Shown: positions 25,345-33,819 of the stretch, piece after piece
Position numbering within the stretch: the first letter of the stretch is position 1
Layout: each line of letters opens with the position of its first letter
From: Orrella sp037026685
GTDB lineage: Bacteria; Pseudomonadota; Gammaproteobacteria; Burkholderiales; Burkholderiaceae_B
Assembly: GCF_037026685.1 (NCBI RefSeq)
Contig: NZ_JBANET010000022.1
Coordinates: 1 to 64,000 of the forward strand
Length of the DNA: 64,000 nucleotides
Direction: 5' to 3'
Notes under the pieces: model-generated
Told to the model about the DNA's origin: nothing
Seen by the model: only the letters and a program-made list of their open reading frames with translations
The model's database searches: none
Made by a program: the position numbers and the translations under genes

Positions 25345-26130
25345 ATGCCGCGCTTTTCCGCCAACCTGGGCTTTCTCTGGCCCGAGCTTTCCCTGCCCGA
25401 ACGCATCCAGGCCGCCGCCCGCGCCGGCTTCCAGGCCATCGAACTGCACTGGCCCTACGATACGCCGCCCGAACAGGTGCGCCAGCTGTGCGAAAGCCTG
25501 GGCCTGACGCTGCTGGGCATCAACACGGATCCGGGCGATACCGCGCGCGGCGAATTCGGCCTGGGCGCCCTGCCCGGGCGCCAGGCGCAGTTCCAGGCCG
25601 CCGTGGACCAATCGATCGCCTGGGCCCGCGCCAGCGGCGCAAGCGCCATCCACGCCATGGCCGGGGTGGTGCCGCCGGCGCAGCGCGAACAAGCCGGCGC
25701 CGTGTTCGCGGACAACCTGCGGCAGGCCGCCGACAAGGCCGCCGCGTACGGCCTGACGCTGCTGCTCGAACCCATCAACCCGCGCGACAAGCCGGGCTAC
25801 TTCTATTCGACGCTGGCCGAAGCCGAAACGGTGCTGCAAGCGGTCGGCCGCGACAACGTGCGCATCATGTTCGACGCCTATCACGTGGGCGTGACCGAGG
25901 GCGACGTGCTGACCCGGCTGGCGCGGCACCTGCCGCGCGTGGGCCACGTGCAGATCGCCGCGGTGCCTACGCGGGCCGAGCCGGACGAGGGCGAGCTGCG
26001 CTACGAGGCGCTGTTCGAGGCCCTGGACAAGCTTGGCTACGCGGGTTGGGTCGGCTGCGAATACAAGCCCCGCGGCGATACCGACGCGGGCCTGGCCTGG
26101 CTGGACAAGCTGGGGGTCAAGCTCTCCTGA
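25345..26130 (+). CDS. Hydroxypyruvate isomerase / 2-oxo-tetronate isomerase family (Hyi/OtnI)
   Basis: A 261-residue TIM-barrel isomerase of the xylose-isomerase-like superfamily: MPRFSANLGFLWPELSLPERIQAAARAGFQAIELHWPYD, LLLEPINPRDKPGYFYSTLAEA, and IMFDAYHVGVTEGDVL, with the late Glu in GWVGCEYKPRGDT. Hyi converts hydroxypyruvate to tartronate semialdehyde, and OtnI acts on 2-oxo-tetronates; sequence alone does not separate them. With tartrate dehydrogenase next door (which yields hydroxypyruvate-type products), the Hyi reaction is a reasonable guess. It starts 12 bp after gntR. Confidence 0.8.
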   Translation: MPRFSANLGFLWPELSLPERIQAAARAGFQAIELHWPYDTPPEQVRQLCESLGLTLLGINTDPGDTARGEFGLGALPGRQAQFQAAVDQSIAWARASGASAIHAMAGVVPPAQREQAGAVFADNLRQAADKAAAYGLTLLLEPINPRDKPGYFYSTLAEAETVLQAVGRDNVRIMFDAYHVGVTEGDVLTRLARHLPRVGHVQIAAVPTRAEPDEGELRYEALFEALDKLGYAGWVGCEYKPRGDTDAGLAWLDKLGVKLS

Positions 26131-26212
26131 CCCGCCCGGCGCACCGCCCGCGCCATGTCGGGCGATGCGCCCTGGGCGGCGGCCGGGCCCGCTGCGCATC
26201 GGTCCGCCGCCT

Positions 26213-27049
26213 TCAGGGGGCGGTGATCATGCGGATGCTGGCGGCCACGGCCGCCGGCTCGAAGACCTTTTTCCAGTCGGGCGCAAAGAGCTCCTTCTTG
26301 GCGATCTCCACCGCCTTGATGGCCGCGTCCGACATGCGCGCCCCCGGGCCCATCAGGCCGAACTGCATGGCGGTCAGCACCGTCATGTGGCCCAGGATGA
26401 AGTCGTGCGCGGCCTGCTCGGGCACGCCGCGGCGCACCGCCTCGTCGGTAGCCTCGCGCATGATGGCGATGCAGGTCGCGCCGATGGTCTCGGACAGCAC
26501 CGGTTCGAGTATGGCCATCTGCTCGACCGTGACGCGGTGCGAGCGCATCACCGGCGCGTACATCTGCCGCGCGACCTGCTCACCCAGCGCGTAATGCGCG
26601 TCGGGCCCGCGCATCAGCGAGCAGACGATGTGCTGCTTGGCGGCCACGCCGCCGAAATAATCGGCCTTGGCGGCGGCGCTGGTCTCGTCGTTGAACAGGG
26701 GCGGATGGCAAGGGTGGGCCACGAATATCGTCAGGTCCTCGCGCCCGGGCAGCTCGCCGGCAAACGGCGCGGCCGCGTCCAGCGCGATCAGCATGGCGCC
26801 CTGCCGGTACAGCGGCGTCTGCTGGGCGGTGATCTTGCCGATGAGATTGTCCGGGATGGCCAGGATCACCACGTCGGCCCGCGGCAGGGCTTCCTCGGCC
26901 GGCACGCACTGGATGTCCAGCGCCTGCAGCCGCTCTCGCCCGGCCTGGCTGACTTCGATGTGCTCGACCTGCCAGGGCGAGGCCTTCAGGTTGGCCGATA
27001 CCCGGCAGCCCATCTTGCCGCCGGCGCCTACGACTGCGATACGGGTCAT
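26213..27049 (-). CDS. NAD(P)-binding oxidoreductase with phosphogluconate-dehydrogenase-like C-terminal domain
   Basis: A 278-residue Rossmann protein: TRIAVVGAGGKMGCRVSANL at the start, VVILAIPDNLIGKI, then FVAHPCHPPLFNDETS. An all-helical C-terminal domain (about 150-275) shows APVMRSHRVTVEQMAILEPVLSETIGATCIAIMREATDEAVRRGVPEQAA and KKELFAPDWKKVFEP. This matches the PGDH_C family. D-apionate oxidoisomerase (ApnO) is, as I recall, a characterised member, but the reaction here is unproven. ATG 27049 has GAGGAG upstream. It is convergent with the isomerase gene (82 bp apart) and may belong to the same sugar-acid pathway. Confidence 0.75.
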   Translation of the reverse strand: MTRIAVVGAGGKMGCRVSANLKASPWQVEHIEVSQAGRERLQALDIQCVPAEEALPRADVVILAIPDNLIGKITAQQTPLYRQGAMLIALDAAAPFAGELPGREDLTIFVAHPCHPPLFNDETSAAAKADYFGGVAAKQHIVCSLMRGPDAHYALGEQVARQMYAPVMRSHRVTVEQMAILEPVLSETIGATCIAIMREATDEAVRRGVPEQAAHDFILGHMTVLTAMQFGLMGPGARMSDAAIKAVEIAKKELFAPDWKKVFEPAAVAASIRMITAP

Positions 27050-27183
27050 GATTGTCTCCTCTTCATGACGGTCTCCTCTGATTGTCAGCGCATCATACCC
27101 ACGCTTACACTGCGCTGTCCCGCCTCGCTCCGCCCGTCCATGGAGATCCTGCGCAGCGCCCTCCTCCGACAGCACCGCCGCCC

Positions 27184-27666
27184 ATGTACGACATCCTGCC
27201 CGCCGACCTGAACCGACCCGACCACGCCCGCGACTTCGTCACCCTGCTGGACGAGTACGCGCGCGACCCCATGGGCGGCGGCCAGCCCCTGCCCGAGGCG
27301 GTCAAGCGGGACCTGCCCGGCGCGCTGGCGCGGCGGCCCGGCGTGCACGTGCTGCTGGCCTACGTGGACGGCGCGCCGGCGGGCCTGGCCAACTGCATGG
27401 AAGGCTTTTCCACCTTTGCCTGCAAGCCGCTGCTGAACGTCCACGACTTCATGGTCTCTGCGCCGTTTCGCGGCCAAGGCGTGGCCCGCCGGCTGCTGGC
27501 CGAGGTCGAGCGGCGGGCGCGGGCGCTGGGCTGCTGCAAGATCACCCTGGAAGTGCTGCAGGGCAACGCGCCGGCGCAGGCGCTGTACCGCTCGGAAGGC
27601 TACGACGGCTACCAGCTCGATGCGCGCGCCGGCCACGCGCTGTTCTGGCAGAAGAAGCTGGACTGA
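27184..27666 (+). CDS. GNAT-family N-acetyltransferase
   Basis: A 160-residue single-domain acetyltransferase. The acetyl-CoA site is visible as VHDFMVSAPFRGQGVARRLLAEVERRARALGCCKITLEVLQGNAPAQALYRSEGYDGY, with the V-x-x-x-x-RGxGxA loop. The N-terminal half carries the usual beta strands (VHVLLAYVDGAPAGLANCMEGFSTF). The acceptor substrate is unknown. ATG 27184 is chosen because the sequence upstream has no homologous look. The gene ends 4 bp before the sensor kinase start, so they may be co-transcribed. Confidence 0.88.
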   Translation: MYDILPADLNRPDHARDFVTLLDEYARDPMGGGQPLPEAVKRDLPGALARRPGVHVLLAYVDGAPAGLANCMEGFSTFACKPLLNVHDFMVSAPFRGQGVARRLLAEVERRARALGCCKITLEVLQGNAPAQALYRSEGYDGYQLDARAGHALFWQKKLD

Positions 27667-27670
27667 AGCC

Positions 27671-28810
27671 ATGTTCGCCGACCTCAAGCGGCTCTCGCAT
27701 CACGCCGCCTGGCGCAGGCAGCTGGAAATGCTGCTCGAATCCACAGGCGAAGGCATCTACGGCATCGACCTGCGCGGGCGCTGCATCTTCATCAACGGCC
27801 CGGGCGCGGCCATGCTGGGCTATACGCCCGACGAGGTGGTCGGGCGCAACATGCACTACCTCATCCACCACTCGCACCCGGACCGCACGCTGATGCCGGT
27901 GCACGAGTGCCGCATCTTCAAGGCCTTTCGCGAAGGACGCGGCGAGCGCGTGGACGACGAGGTGCTATGGCGGCGCGACGGCAGCTGCTTCGCGGCGCAG
28001 TACGCCTCCTACCCCATCCGCGACGGCCAGACGGTGGTCGGCGCGGTGGTCACCTTCTCGGACATTTCCGAGCGCAAGCAGATGGAACGCGCCCTGCAGG
28101 CCACCCAGGCGCTGCTCGAGCGGCGCGTGCAAGAGCGCACCGCCCGGCTGCAAAGCGCCCACGACTCGCTGCGGCGGCTCTCGGCGCACCTGAGCACCTT
28201 GCGCGAGCAAGAGCGGGCCCATATCGCCCGCGACATCCACGACGAGCTGGGCGCCTCGTTCACGGCGCTGCAGCTCGATCTTGCCTGGCTGCGCGGACAG
28301 CTGCCCGGCCAGCCGGCGCTGCTGGCGCACCTGGACCGCATGATGGAAGTCACGCGCACCGCCATGGGCGCGACGCGCCGTATCCTGAACGACCTGCGCC
28401 CCGTGGTGCTGGACCACCTGGGCCTGTGGGCAGCGCTCGAATCCCTGCTGCAGGACCTGCAAAGCCGCAGCGCGCTGGACTGCCGCTACGTCTGCCCGGC
28501 CGATACCGAACGCTGCCGGCTGGGCCGCGAGGCCGAAATCGCCGTCTACCGCATCGTGCAGGAGCTGCTGACCAACGTGCAGCGCCATGCGCAGGCGCGC
28601 AGCGTCAGCATGCAGGTGCGGCTGCAAGGCCGCGACCTGGTGCTCAGCGTGGAGGATGACGGCGTCGGCATGCAGGTGCAGGCCCAGCCCCACACCTTCG
28701 GCATCCTGGGCATGCGCGAACGGGCCCGCTCCATCGGCGGCGACCTGGTGCTGGACAGCCAGCCCGGCGCCGGCACGCGCGCGCGCCTGGTATTGTCCGG
28801 CGTTGCGTGA
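27671..28810 (+). CDS. Cytoplasmic PAS sensor histidine kinase (NarL-type, HisKA_3)
   Basis: A 379-residue soluble kinase with no membrane segment. A PAS domain (about 16-136; LESTGEGIYGIDLRGRCIFINGPGAAMLGYTPDEVVGRNMHYLIHHSHP) leads into a coiled coil (about 136-180). The HisKA_3 dimerisation domain has phospho-acceptor His190 in ERAHIARDIHDELGASF. The ATPase domain shows EIAVYRIVQELLTNVQRHA (N box) and VEDDGVGM (G box), then GILGMRERARSIGG. The PAS domain carries several His residues (HYLIHHSH), which could bind a cofactor or metal. It pairs with the response regulator 7 bp downstream. Confidence 0.92.
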   Translation: MFADLKRLSHHAAWRRQLEMLLESTGEGIYGIDLRGRCIFINGPGAAMLGYTPDEVVGRNMHYLIHHSHPDRTLMPVHECRIFKAFREGRGERVDDEVLWRRDGSCFAAQYASYPIRDGQTVVGAVVTFSDISERKQMERALQATQALLERRVQERTARLQSAHDSLRRLSAHLSTLREQERAHIARDIHDELGASFTALQLDLAWLRGQLPGQPALLAHLDRMMEVTRTAMGATRRILNDLRPVVLDHLGLWAALESLLQDLQSRSALDCRYVCPADTERCRLGREAEIAVYRIVQELLTNVQRHAQARSVSMQVRLQGRDLVLSVEDDGVGMQVQAQPHTFGILGMRERARSIGGDLVLDSQPGAGTRARLVLSGVA

Positions 28811-28817
28811 TTGCCGG

Positions 28818-29465
28818 ATGCCGCCCATGGCCCTGAAGCTGCTCATCGTCGACGACCACATGATCATCCGCCGCGGCCTGGCCCAGCTGCTGGGCCAGGA
28901 CCCGCGCGTGGCGAAGGTGGACGAGGCGCAGGATGGCCCCTCGGCGCTGCGCCTGCTGCGCGGGGCCCGCTACGATGCCATGGTGCTGGACGTGGCGCTG
29001 GGCGAGCGCGACGGCCTGGACGTGCTCAAGACTGCGCGCGCCGAATTCCCGGGCCTGGGCGTGGTGATGCTGTCGGTCTATCCCGAGTCGCAGTTCGCCG
29101 TGCGGGCGCTGCGCGCCGGCGCGCATGCCTACCTGAACAAGGGCTGCCAGCCCGAGGAGCTGATGGACGCGCTGCTCAAGGCCGCCGCCGGCAGCCCCTA
29201 CGTGACGCCGGCGGTGGCCGAGCTGCTGGCGCGCAACGTGCGCCGCGACGGGCCCCAGGCACCGCACGAGCTGCTGTCCAACCGCGAGTTCCAGGTGCTG
29301 CAGCTGCTGGTGGCCGGCAAATCGGTCTCGGCCATCGCCGAGCAGCTGGCGTTGTCGGCCAACACCATATCGACCTACCGCGCCCGCATCTTCGAGAAGC
29401 TGGGCGTGCGCACGCTGGTGGAACTGGTCGACTACGCCAACCGGCACCAGCTGGGTGCGCGATAA
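28818..29465 (+). CDS. LuxR/NarL-family response regulator
   Basis: A 215-residue response regulator. The receiver domain (about 6-125) has acidic pocket VDD, phospho-acceptor Asp58 in MVLDVALGERDGL, and the conserved Lys in AYLNKGCQPEELMDALLKA. The C-terminal LuxR helix-turn-helix (about 148-212) shows LSNREFQVLQLLVAGKSVSAIAEQLALSANTISTYRARIFEKLGV. The start may be ATG 28818 or 28827; they differ by three residues. Its partner kinase is immediately upstream. The DJ-1-like/cyanate operon 165 bp downstream is a plausible target. Confidence 0.92.
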   Translation: MPPMALKLLIVDDHMIIRRGLAQLLGQDPRVAKVDEAQDGPSALRLLRGARYDAMVLDVALGERDGLDVLKTARAEFPGLGVVMLSVYPESQFAVRALRAGAHAYLNKGCQPEELMDALLKAAAGSPYVTPAVAELLARNVRRDGPQAPHELLSNREFQVLQLLVAGKSVSAIAEQLALSANTISTYRARIFEKLGVRTLVELVDYANRHQLGAR

Positions 29466-29502
29466 GGCGCGCCGCACCGAAGCCGTGCGCGGCATGCACC
29501 GC

Positions 29503-29518
29503 GTAGACCAAACACTAC
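29503..29518. promoter_or_regulatory. Inverted repeat between the response regulator and the DJ-1/cyanate operon
   Basis: GTAG-N8-CTAC lies in the 165-bp gap upstream of the DJ-1-like gene. NarL-family regulators bind short inverted heptamer-like elements, so this is a candidate site for the neighbouring response regulator. The arms are only 4 bases, so chance is quite possible. Confidence 0.22.
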
Positions 29519-29630
29519 ACAGGTATCACTGAATCCGGGATAGGCCCGCGCCCGCGCAGCCGCGATCATGCCGCCATGGCTGGCGCCTGCGCGATCCCCG
29601 CGCCACGCGCCGCCGCCAAGGAGGCGAACC

Positions 29631-30305
29631 GTGAACAAGGCGGGCTTCAGGCTGGGCATCTACATCTTCAAGGACGCGGAAGTCATCGACTATGCCGCGC
29701 CCTATGGCGTGTTCTCGGTGGCGCGCCGCTTCGATCCGGAGCTGGACGTGTTCCTGGTGGCCGACGCGCACCGGCCCATCGCCACGCAGGCGGGCCTGAC
29801 CGTGCTGCCGTCCTACAGCTTCGCCGACCGCCCCGCCCTGGACGCCTTCCTGATCCCCGGCGGCTTGGGCACGCGCCAGGAAATGCACAACACGCGGCTG
29901 CACGACTATATCGCCGCGCTGCCGCCGGCCTGCCTGCTGAGCAGCGTCTGTACCGGCTCGTGGATCTATGCGCGCATGGGCCTGCTCGACGGCCTGCCGG
30001 CCACCAGCCGCAAGGAGCCTGACAAGCTGGAAGCCTCGCACCTGGGCCGCACGCCCATCGACCGCCTGGCCACGCTGGCGCCGGCCTGCCGCATCAGCCG
30101 CGCGCGGGTGGTCGATGCCGGGCGCATCGTCACCGCCGGCGGCATCGCCAGCGGCGCCGAACTGGGCCTGCACCTGCTGCGCCGCGCCGGCTATTCCGAG
30201 GCCTTCATCGACGACGTGGCGCGCGTGATGGAGTACCAGCGCGCCTACGAGCAATACCGCGAAGACATCGAATACGCCGCGCGCGTAGCCAGCCCCGCCC
30301 TTTAA
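29631..30305 (+). CDS. DJ-1/PfpI (isonitrile-hydratase-like) protein
   Basis: A 224-residue DJ-1/ThiJ superfamily protein. The start is GTG with AAGGAGG 6 bases upstream. Visible are DAEVIDYAAPYGVFSV near the N-terminus, the oxyanion strand FLIPGGLGTRQEMHN and the nucleophile elbow SSVCTGSWIYARMGLL with Cys107. IVTAGGIASGAELGLHLL lies near the end. The layout resembles cyclohexyl-isocyanide hydratase (InhA), which has LDLTGPYEVF and SVCTGS at the same places, and also AraC-type GATase1 domains but without a helix-turn-helix. It ends 26 bp before the cyanate binding-protein gene, so it is likely in the same operon; the reaction is unproven. Confidence 0.78.
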   Translation: MNKAGFRLGIYIFKDAEVIDYAAPYGVFSVARRFDPELDVFLVADAHRPIATQAGLTVLPSYSFADRPALDAFLIPGGLGTRQEMHNTRLHDYIAALPPACLLSSVCTGSWIYARMGLLDGLPATSRKEPDKLEASHLGRTPIDRLATLAPACRISRARVVDAGRIVTAGGIASGAELGLHLLRRAGYSEAFIDDVARVMEYQRAYEQYREDIEYAARVASPAL

Positions 30306-30331
30306 CGGACCGTCCCGACCGGAGCCCTGCC

Positions 30332-31684
30332 ATGTCCCTATTCAGCAATCCCTTCAACGCCGACAGCCGCTTGCGCTGCGCCTGCGGCCGCCACGCCAGC
30401 CAGGCCGAGCACGAACAGGCCCTGCGCGCCGAGGCGCTGCAGGCGCGCGCCGTCGAAGGCGCGGTGATGCGCGCGCTGTTTCCCGACGACGGCCTGCGCC
30501 GCCGCTTCCTGAAGGCCGTGGGCAGCGGCACGGCGCTGGCCGCGGTCTCGTCGGTGTTTCCATTGGCGCTGGCCAAGGAGGCCTTCGCCCAGCCGAGCGG
30601 CCCGCTGGAAAAACAGAAGCTGCAGGTGGGCTTCATCCCCATCACCTGCGCCACGCCCATCATCATGGCCCACCCGATGGGCTTCTACGCCAAGCAGGGG
30701 CTGGACGTGGACGTGGTCAAGACCGCCGGCTGGGCGCTGATCCGCGACAAGGCGCTATCGGGCGAGTACGACGCCGCGCACATGCTCTCGCCCATGCCGC
30801 TGGCCATCAGCCTGGGGGCGGGCACCACCGCCGCGGTGCCCTGGACCATGCCGGCCGTGGAGAACATCAACGGCCAGGCCATCACCCTGGCGGTCAAGCA
30901 CAAGGACAGGCGCGACCCCAAGGACTGGAAGGGCTTCAAGTTCGCCGTGCCCTTCGACTATTCGATGCACAACTACCTGCTGCGCTACTACCTGGCCGAG
31001 CACGGGCTGGATCCGGACACCGACGTGCAGATCCGCGCCGTGCCGCCGCCGGAGATGGTGGCCAACCTGCGGGCCGACAACATCGACGGCTTCCTGGCGC
31101 CGGACCCGGTCAACCAGCGCGCGGTATACGACGGCGTGGGCTTCATCCACCTGCTGTCCAAGGAGATCTGGGACGGCCATCCCTGCTGCGCCTTCGCGGC
31201 CAGCCGCGAGTTCGTCACCCGCATGCCCAACACCTACCAGGCGCTGCTCAAGGCCATCATCGAGGCCACCGCCTACGCCCGCAACCCGGACAACCGCAAG
31301 GAGATCGCCGCGGCCATCGCCACGCCCAACTACCTGAACCAGCCGGTGACGGTGGTCGAACAGGTGCTGACCGGCACCTATGCCGACGGCCTGGGCAAGG
31401 TGGTCAAGGCGCCGGACCGCATCGACTTCGATCCCATGCCCTGGCAATCCTTCGCAGTGTGGATCCTGACGCAGATGAAGCGCTGGGGCCAGGTCAAGGG
31501 CGATATCGACTACCAGAAAGTGGCCAGCGAGGTCTTCCTGGCCACCGACGCGCGCCGCCTGATGCGCGAGGCCGGGCTGGAGGCGCCCGAGGCCGATACC
31601 AAGGGCTTTTCCGTCATGGGCAAGCCCTTCGACGCGGCGCAGCCCGAGGCCTACCTGCAAAGCTTCAAGATCCGCCGGAGCTGA
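30332..31684 (+). CDS. cynA: Cyanate/nitrate-type ABC transporter substrate-binding protein (NrtA/CynA family)
   Basis: A 450-residue binding protein. It does not start with a plain signal: about 58 residues, including LRCACGRHASQAEHE, come before a twin-arginine signal RRRFLKAVGSGTALAAVSSVFPLALAKEAFA. The mature part is NrtA-like: KLQVGFIPITCATPIIMAHPMGFYAKQGLDVDVVKTAGWALIRDKALSGEYDAAHMLSPMPLAISLG. DNIDGFLAPDPVNQRAV and HPCCAFAASREF follow. Nitrate, nitrite, bicarbonate and cyanate receptors share this fold. The cynS gene three genes downstream makes cyanate the best guess. Confidence 0.85.
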   Translation: MSLFSNPFNADSRLRCACGRHASQAEHEQALRAEALQARAVEGAVMRALFPDDGLRRRFLKAVGSGTALAAVSSVFPLALAKEAFAQPSGPLEKQKLQVGFIPITCATPIIMAHPMGFYAKQGLDVDVVKTAGWALIRDKALSGEYDAAHMLSPMPLAISLGAGTTAAVPWTMPAVENINGQAITLAVKHKDRRDPKDWKGFKFAVPFDYSMHNYLLRYYLAEHGLDPDTDVQIRAVPPPEMVANLRADNIDGFLAPDPVNQRAVYDGVGFIHLLSKEIWDGHPCCAFAASREFVTRMPNTYQALLKAIIEATAYARNPDNRKEIAAAIATPNYLNQPVTVVEQVLTGTYADGLGKVVKAPDRIDFDPMPWQSFAVWILTQMKRWGQVKGDIDYQKVASEVFLATDARRLMREAGLEAPEADTKGFSVMGKPFDAAQPEAYLQSFKIRRS

Positions 31685-31688
31685 GCCC

Positions 31689-32552
31689 ATGAAAAAGAAG
31701 GACGTGGCCCGCCGGACGGACAACCCCTGGGCCGCCCGCCTGCTGTCGGTGGCGCTGCTGGCCGGCTTCCTGCTGGTGTGGCATGCCGCCACCGGCGGCA
31801 CGGCCGGCCAGGCCGTGGTCGATCCGGAATACGCCGCGCTGGTGGGCAGCGCCGCCGCCAGCGGCGGGCAATCGCCTTTTCCCGGCCCGATGGAGGTGGG
31901 CGCGCAACTGTGGCAACACCTGCGGGACCCGTTCTACGACCGCGGCCCCAACGACAAGGGCATCGGCGTGCAGCTGGGCTATTCCATCGCCCGGGTGCTG
32001 GCCGGCTTTTCGCTGGCGGCGCTGCTGGCCATCCCCCTGGGTTTTCTGATCGGCATGTCCCGCACGGTCTATCGCGCCTTCGACCCCTTCATCCAGGTGC
32101 TCAAGCCCATCTCGCCGCTGGCCTGGATGCCGCTGGCGCTCTACACCATCAAGGACGCCAATACCTCGGCGGTGTTCGTGATCTTCATCTGCTCGGTCTG
32201 GCCGATGCTGGTCAATACCGCCTTCGGCGTGGGGGCGGTCCGGCAGGATTGGCTCAACGTGGCGCGCACGCTGCAAGTGTCGCGCCTGCGCACGGCCTTG
32301 CAGGTGGTGCTGCCGGCGGCCGCGCCCACCATCATGACCGGCATGCGCATCTCGGTGGGCATCGCCTGGCTGGTGATCGTGGCCGCCGAGATGCTGATCG
32401 GCGGCACCGGCATCGGCTATTTCGTCTGGAACGAGTGGAACAACCTGTCCATCGCCAACATCATCTGCGCGATCCTGGTCATCGGCCTGGTCGGCATGCT
32501 GCTGGACACCGCGCTGGCCCGCGCCGCACGGCTGGTCAGCTACCGGGAGTAG
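31689..32552 (+). CDS. cynB: ABC transporter permease (NrtB/CynB family)
   Basis: A 287-residue permease with about six membrane segments. The N-terminal segment is followed by a longer periplasmic loop (about 38-90), as in NrtB. The EAA-type loop and family motifs are present: IARVLAGFSLAALLAIPLGFLIGMSRTVYRAFDPFIQVLKPISPLAWMPLALY, then TLQVSRLRTALQVVLPAAAPTIMTGMRISVGIAWLVIVAAEML. It starts 4 bp after the binding-protein stop. It forms the channel for the NrtA-type receptor and the ATPase downstream. Confidence 0.9.
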   Translation: MKKKDVARRTDNPWAARLLSVALLAGFLLVWHAATGGTAGQAVVDPEYAALVGSAAASGGQSPFPGPMEVGAQLWQHLRDPFYDRGPNDKGIGVQLGYSIARVLAGFSLAALLAIPLGFLIGMSRTVYRAFDPFIQVLKPISPLAWMPLALYTIKDANTSAVFVIFICSVWPMLVNTAFGVGAVRQDWLNVARTLQVSRLRTALQVVLPAAAPTIMTGMRISVGIAWLVIVAAEMLIGGTGIGYFVWNEWNNLSIANIICAILVIGLVGMLLDTALARAARLVSYRE

Positions 32553-32555
32553 AAC

Positions 32556-33362
32556 GTGGAACGACCCTTCCTCAAGATCGAGTCGCTGGGCAAGCGCTAT
32601 CCCGGCCCGCGCGGGCAGCTGGGCGAGCCGGTATTCGACCAGGTGGACTTCGGCATCGCCCGCGGCGAGTTCGTATGCGTGATCGGCCATTCGGGCTGCG
32701 GCAAGACGACCATCCTGAACATCCTGGCCGGCATCGACCATCCCACCGAAGGGGCGGTCATCATGGACGGGCGCGAGATCGCCGGCCCGTCGCTCGAGCG
32801 CGGCGTGGTGTTCCAGGCGCATGCGCTGCTGCCCTGGCTGACCGCCCTGCAGAACGTGGAATTCGGCGTGCGCTCGCGCTGGCCGGGCCACACCCGCGAG
32901 CAGGTGCGCGCGCACAGCGTCCGCTACCTCGAAATGGTGGGGCTGGGCCATGCGCTGCACAAGAAGCCCAGCGAGCTGTCCGGCGGCATGAAGCAGCGCG
33001 TGGGCATCGCGCGCGCCTTCGCCATCCAGCCCAAGATGCTGCTGCTGGACGAACCCTTCGGCGCGCTGGACGCGCTCACGCGCGGCACCATCCAGGACGA
33101 ACTGCGCCGGATCGTGCAGGCCACGCAGCAGACCGTGTTCATGATCACCCACGACGTGGACGAGGCCATCCTGCTGTCGGACCGCATCCTGCTCATGAGC
33201 ACCGGCCCCTGCGCCCGCATCGCCGAAACCGTCCGGATCGACCTGCCGCGCGAGCGCACCCGCGCCTCGCTGCACCACGAACCCCGCTACTACGAAATCC
33301 GCAACCAGCTGGTCGACTTCCTGGTCGACCGCGCCCACCGCAAGGAGCTCCTGCCATCATGA
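32556..33362 (+). CDS. cynD: ABC transporter ATPase (NrtD/CynD family)
   Basis: A 268-residue ATPase with GTG start 3 bp after the permease stop. Walker A is GHSGCGKTTILNIL, the signature is LSGGMKQRVGIARAFA and Walker B is KMLLLDEPFGALDALTR, followed by TVFMITHDVDEAILLSDRI. It is the short NrtD form without a regulatory receptor-like C-terminus. Its stop overlaps the cyanase start (ATGA), giving translational coupling to cynS. Confidence 0.9.
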   Translation: MERPFLKIESLGKRYPGPRGQLGEPVFDQVDFGIARGEFVCVIGHSGCGKTTILNILAGIDHPTEGAVIMDGREIAGPSLERGVVFQAHALLPWLTALQNVEFGVRSRWPGHTREQVRAHSVRYLEMVGLGHALHKKPSELSGGMKQRVGIARAFAIQPKMLLLDEPFGALDALTRGTIQDELRRIVQATQQTVFMITHDVDEAILLSDRILLMSTGPCARIAETVRIDLPRERTRASLHHEPRYYEIRNQLVDFLVDRAHRKELLPS

Positions 33363-33805
33363 TGTCCCGCGCCGAAGTCACCGAACTGATCGTCAGCCGC
33401 AAGATCGAAAAGAAACTGTCCTGGGCCCGGATCGCCGAGGCCGTCGGCCAGAGCAAGGAATGGACCACCGCCGCCCTGCTCGGCCAGATGACCCTGACCG
33501 AGGCGCAGGCCAAGGCCGCCGCGGCCGTGCTGGACCTGCCCGAGGAGGCGGTCACGCAGCTTCAGGTGGTGCCCTACAAGGGCTCGCTGCCCACCGCCGT
33601 GCCCACCGACCCGCTGATCTACCGCTTCTACGAGCTGGTCAGCGTCTACGGCACCACCTTCAAGGCGCTGATCCACGAGGAGTTCGGCGACGGCATCATG
33701 AGCGCCATCGACTTTCGCATGGATCTTGCGCGCGAGGCCGATCCCAACGGCGACCGGGTGCAGATCGTCATGAGCGGCAAGTTCCTGCCCTACAAGACGT
33801 ATTGA
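33359..33805 (+). CDS. cynS: Cyanate hydratase (cyanase)
   Basis: Converts cyanate and bicarbonate to ammonia and CO2, allowing cyanate detoxification and use as nitrogen source. The 148 residues comprise an N-terminal helix-turn-helix-like domain (1-75) and the C-terminal cyanase domain. Catalytic residues of the family appear as Arg89 and Glu92 in LIYRFYELVSVYG and Ser115 in DGIMSAIDF. The C-terminus FLPYKTY is typical. It is the last gene of the transporter operon, so import and breakdown are co-expressed, as in cyanobacterial cynABDS. Confidence 0.96.
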   Translation: MMSRAEVTELIVSRKIEKKLSWARIAEAVGQSKEWTTAALLGQMTLTEAQAKAAAAVLDLPEEAVTQLQVVPYKGSLPTAVPTDPLIYRFYELVSVYGTTFKALIHEEFGDGIMSAIDFRMDLAREADPNGDRVQIVMSGKFLPYKTY

Positions 33806-33819
33806 GACGGGCGCGGCGC

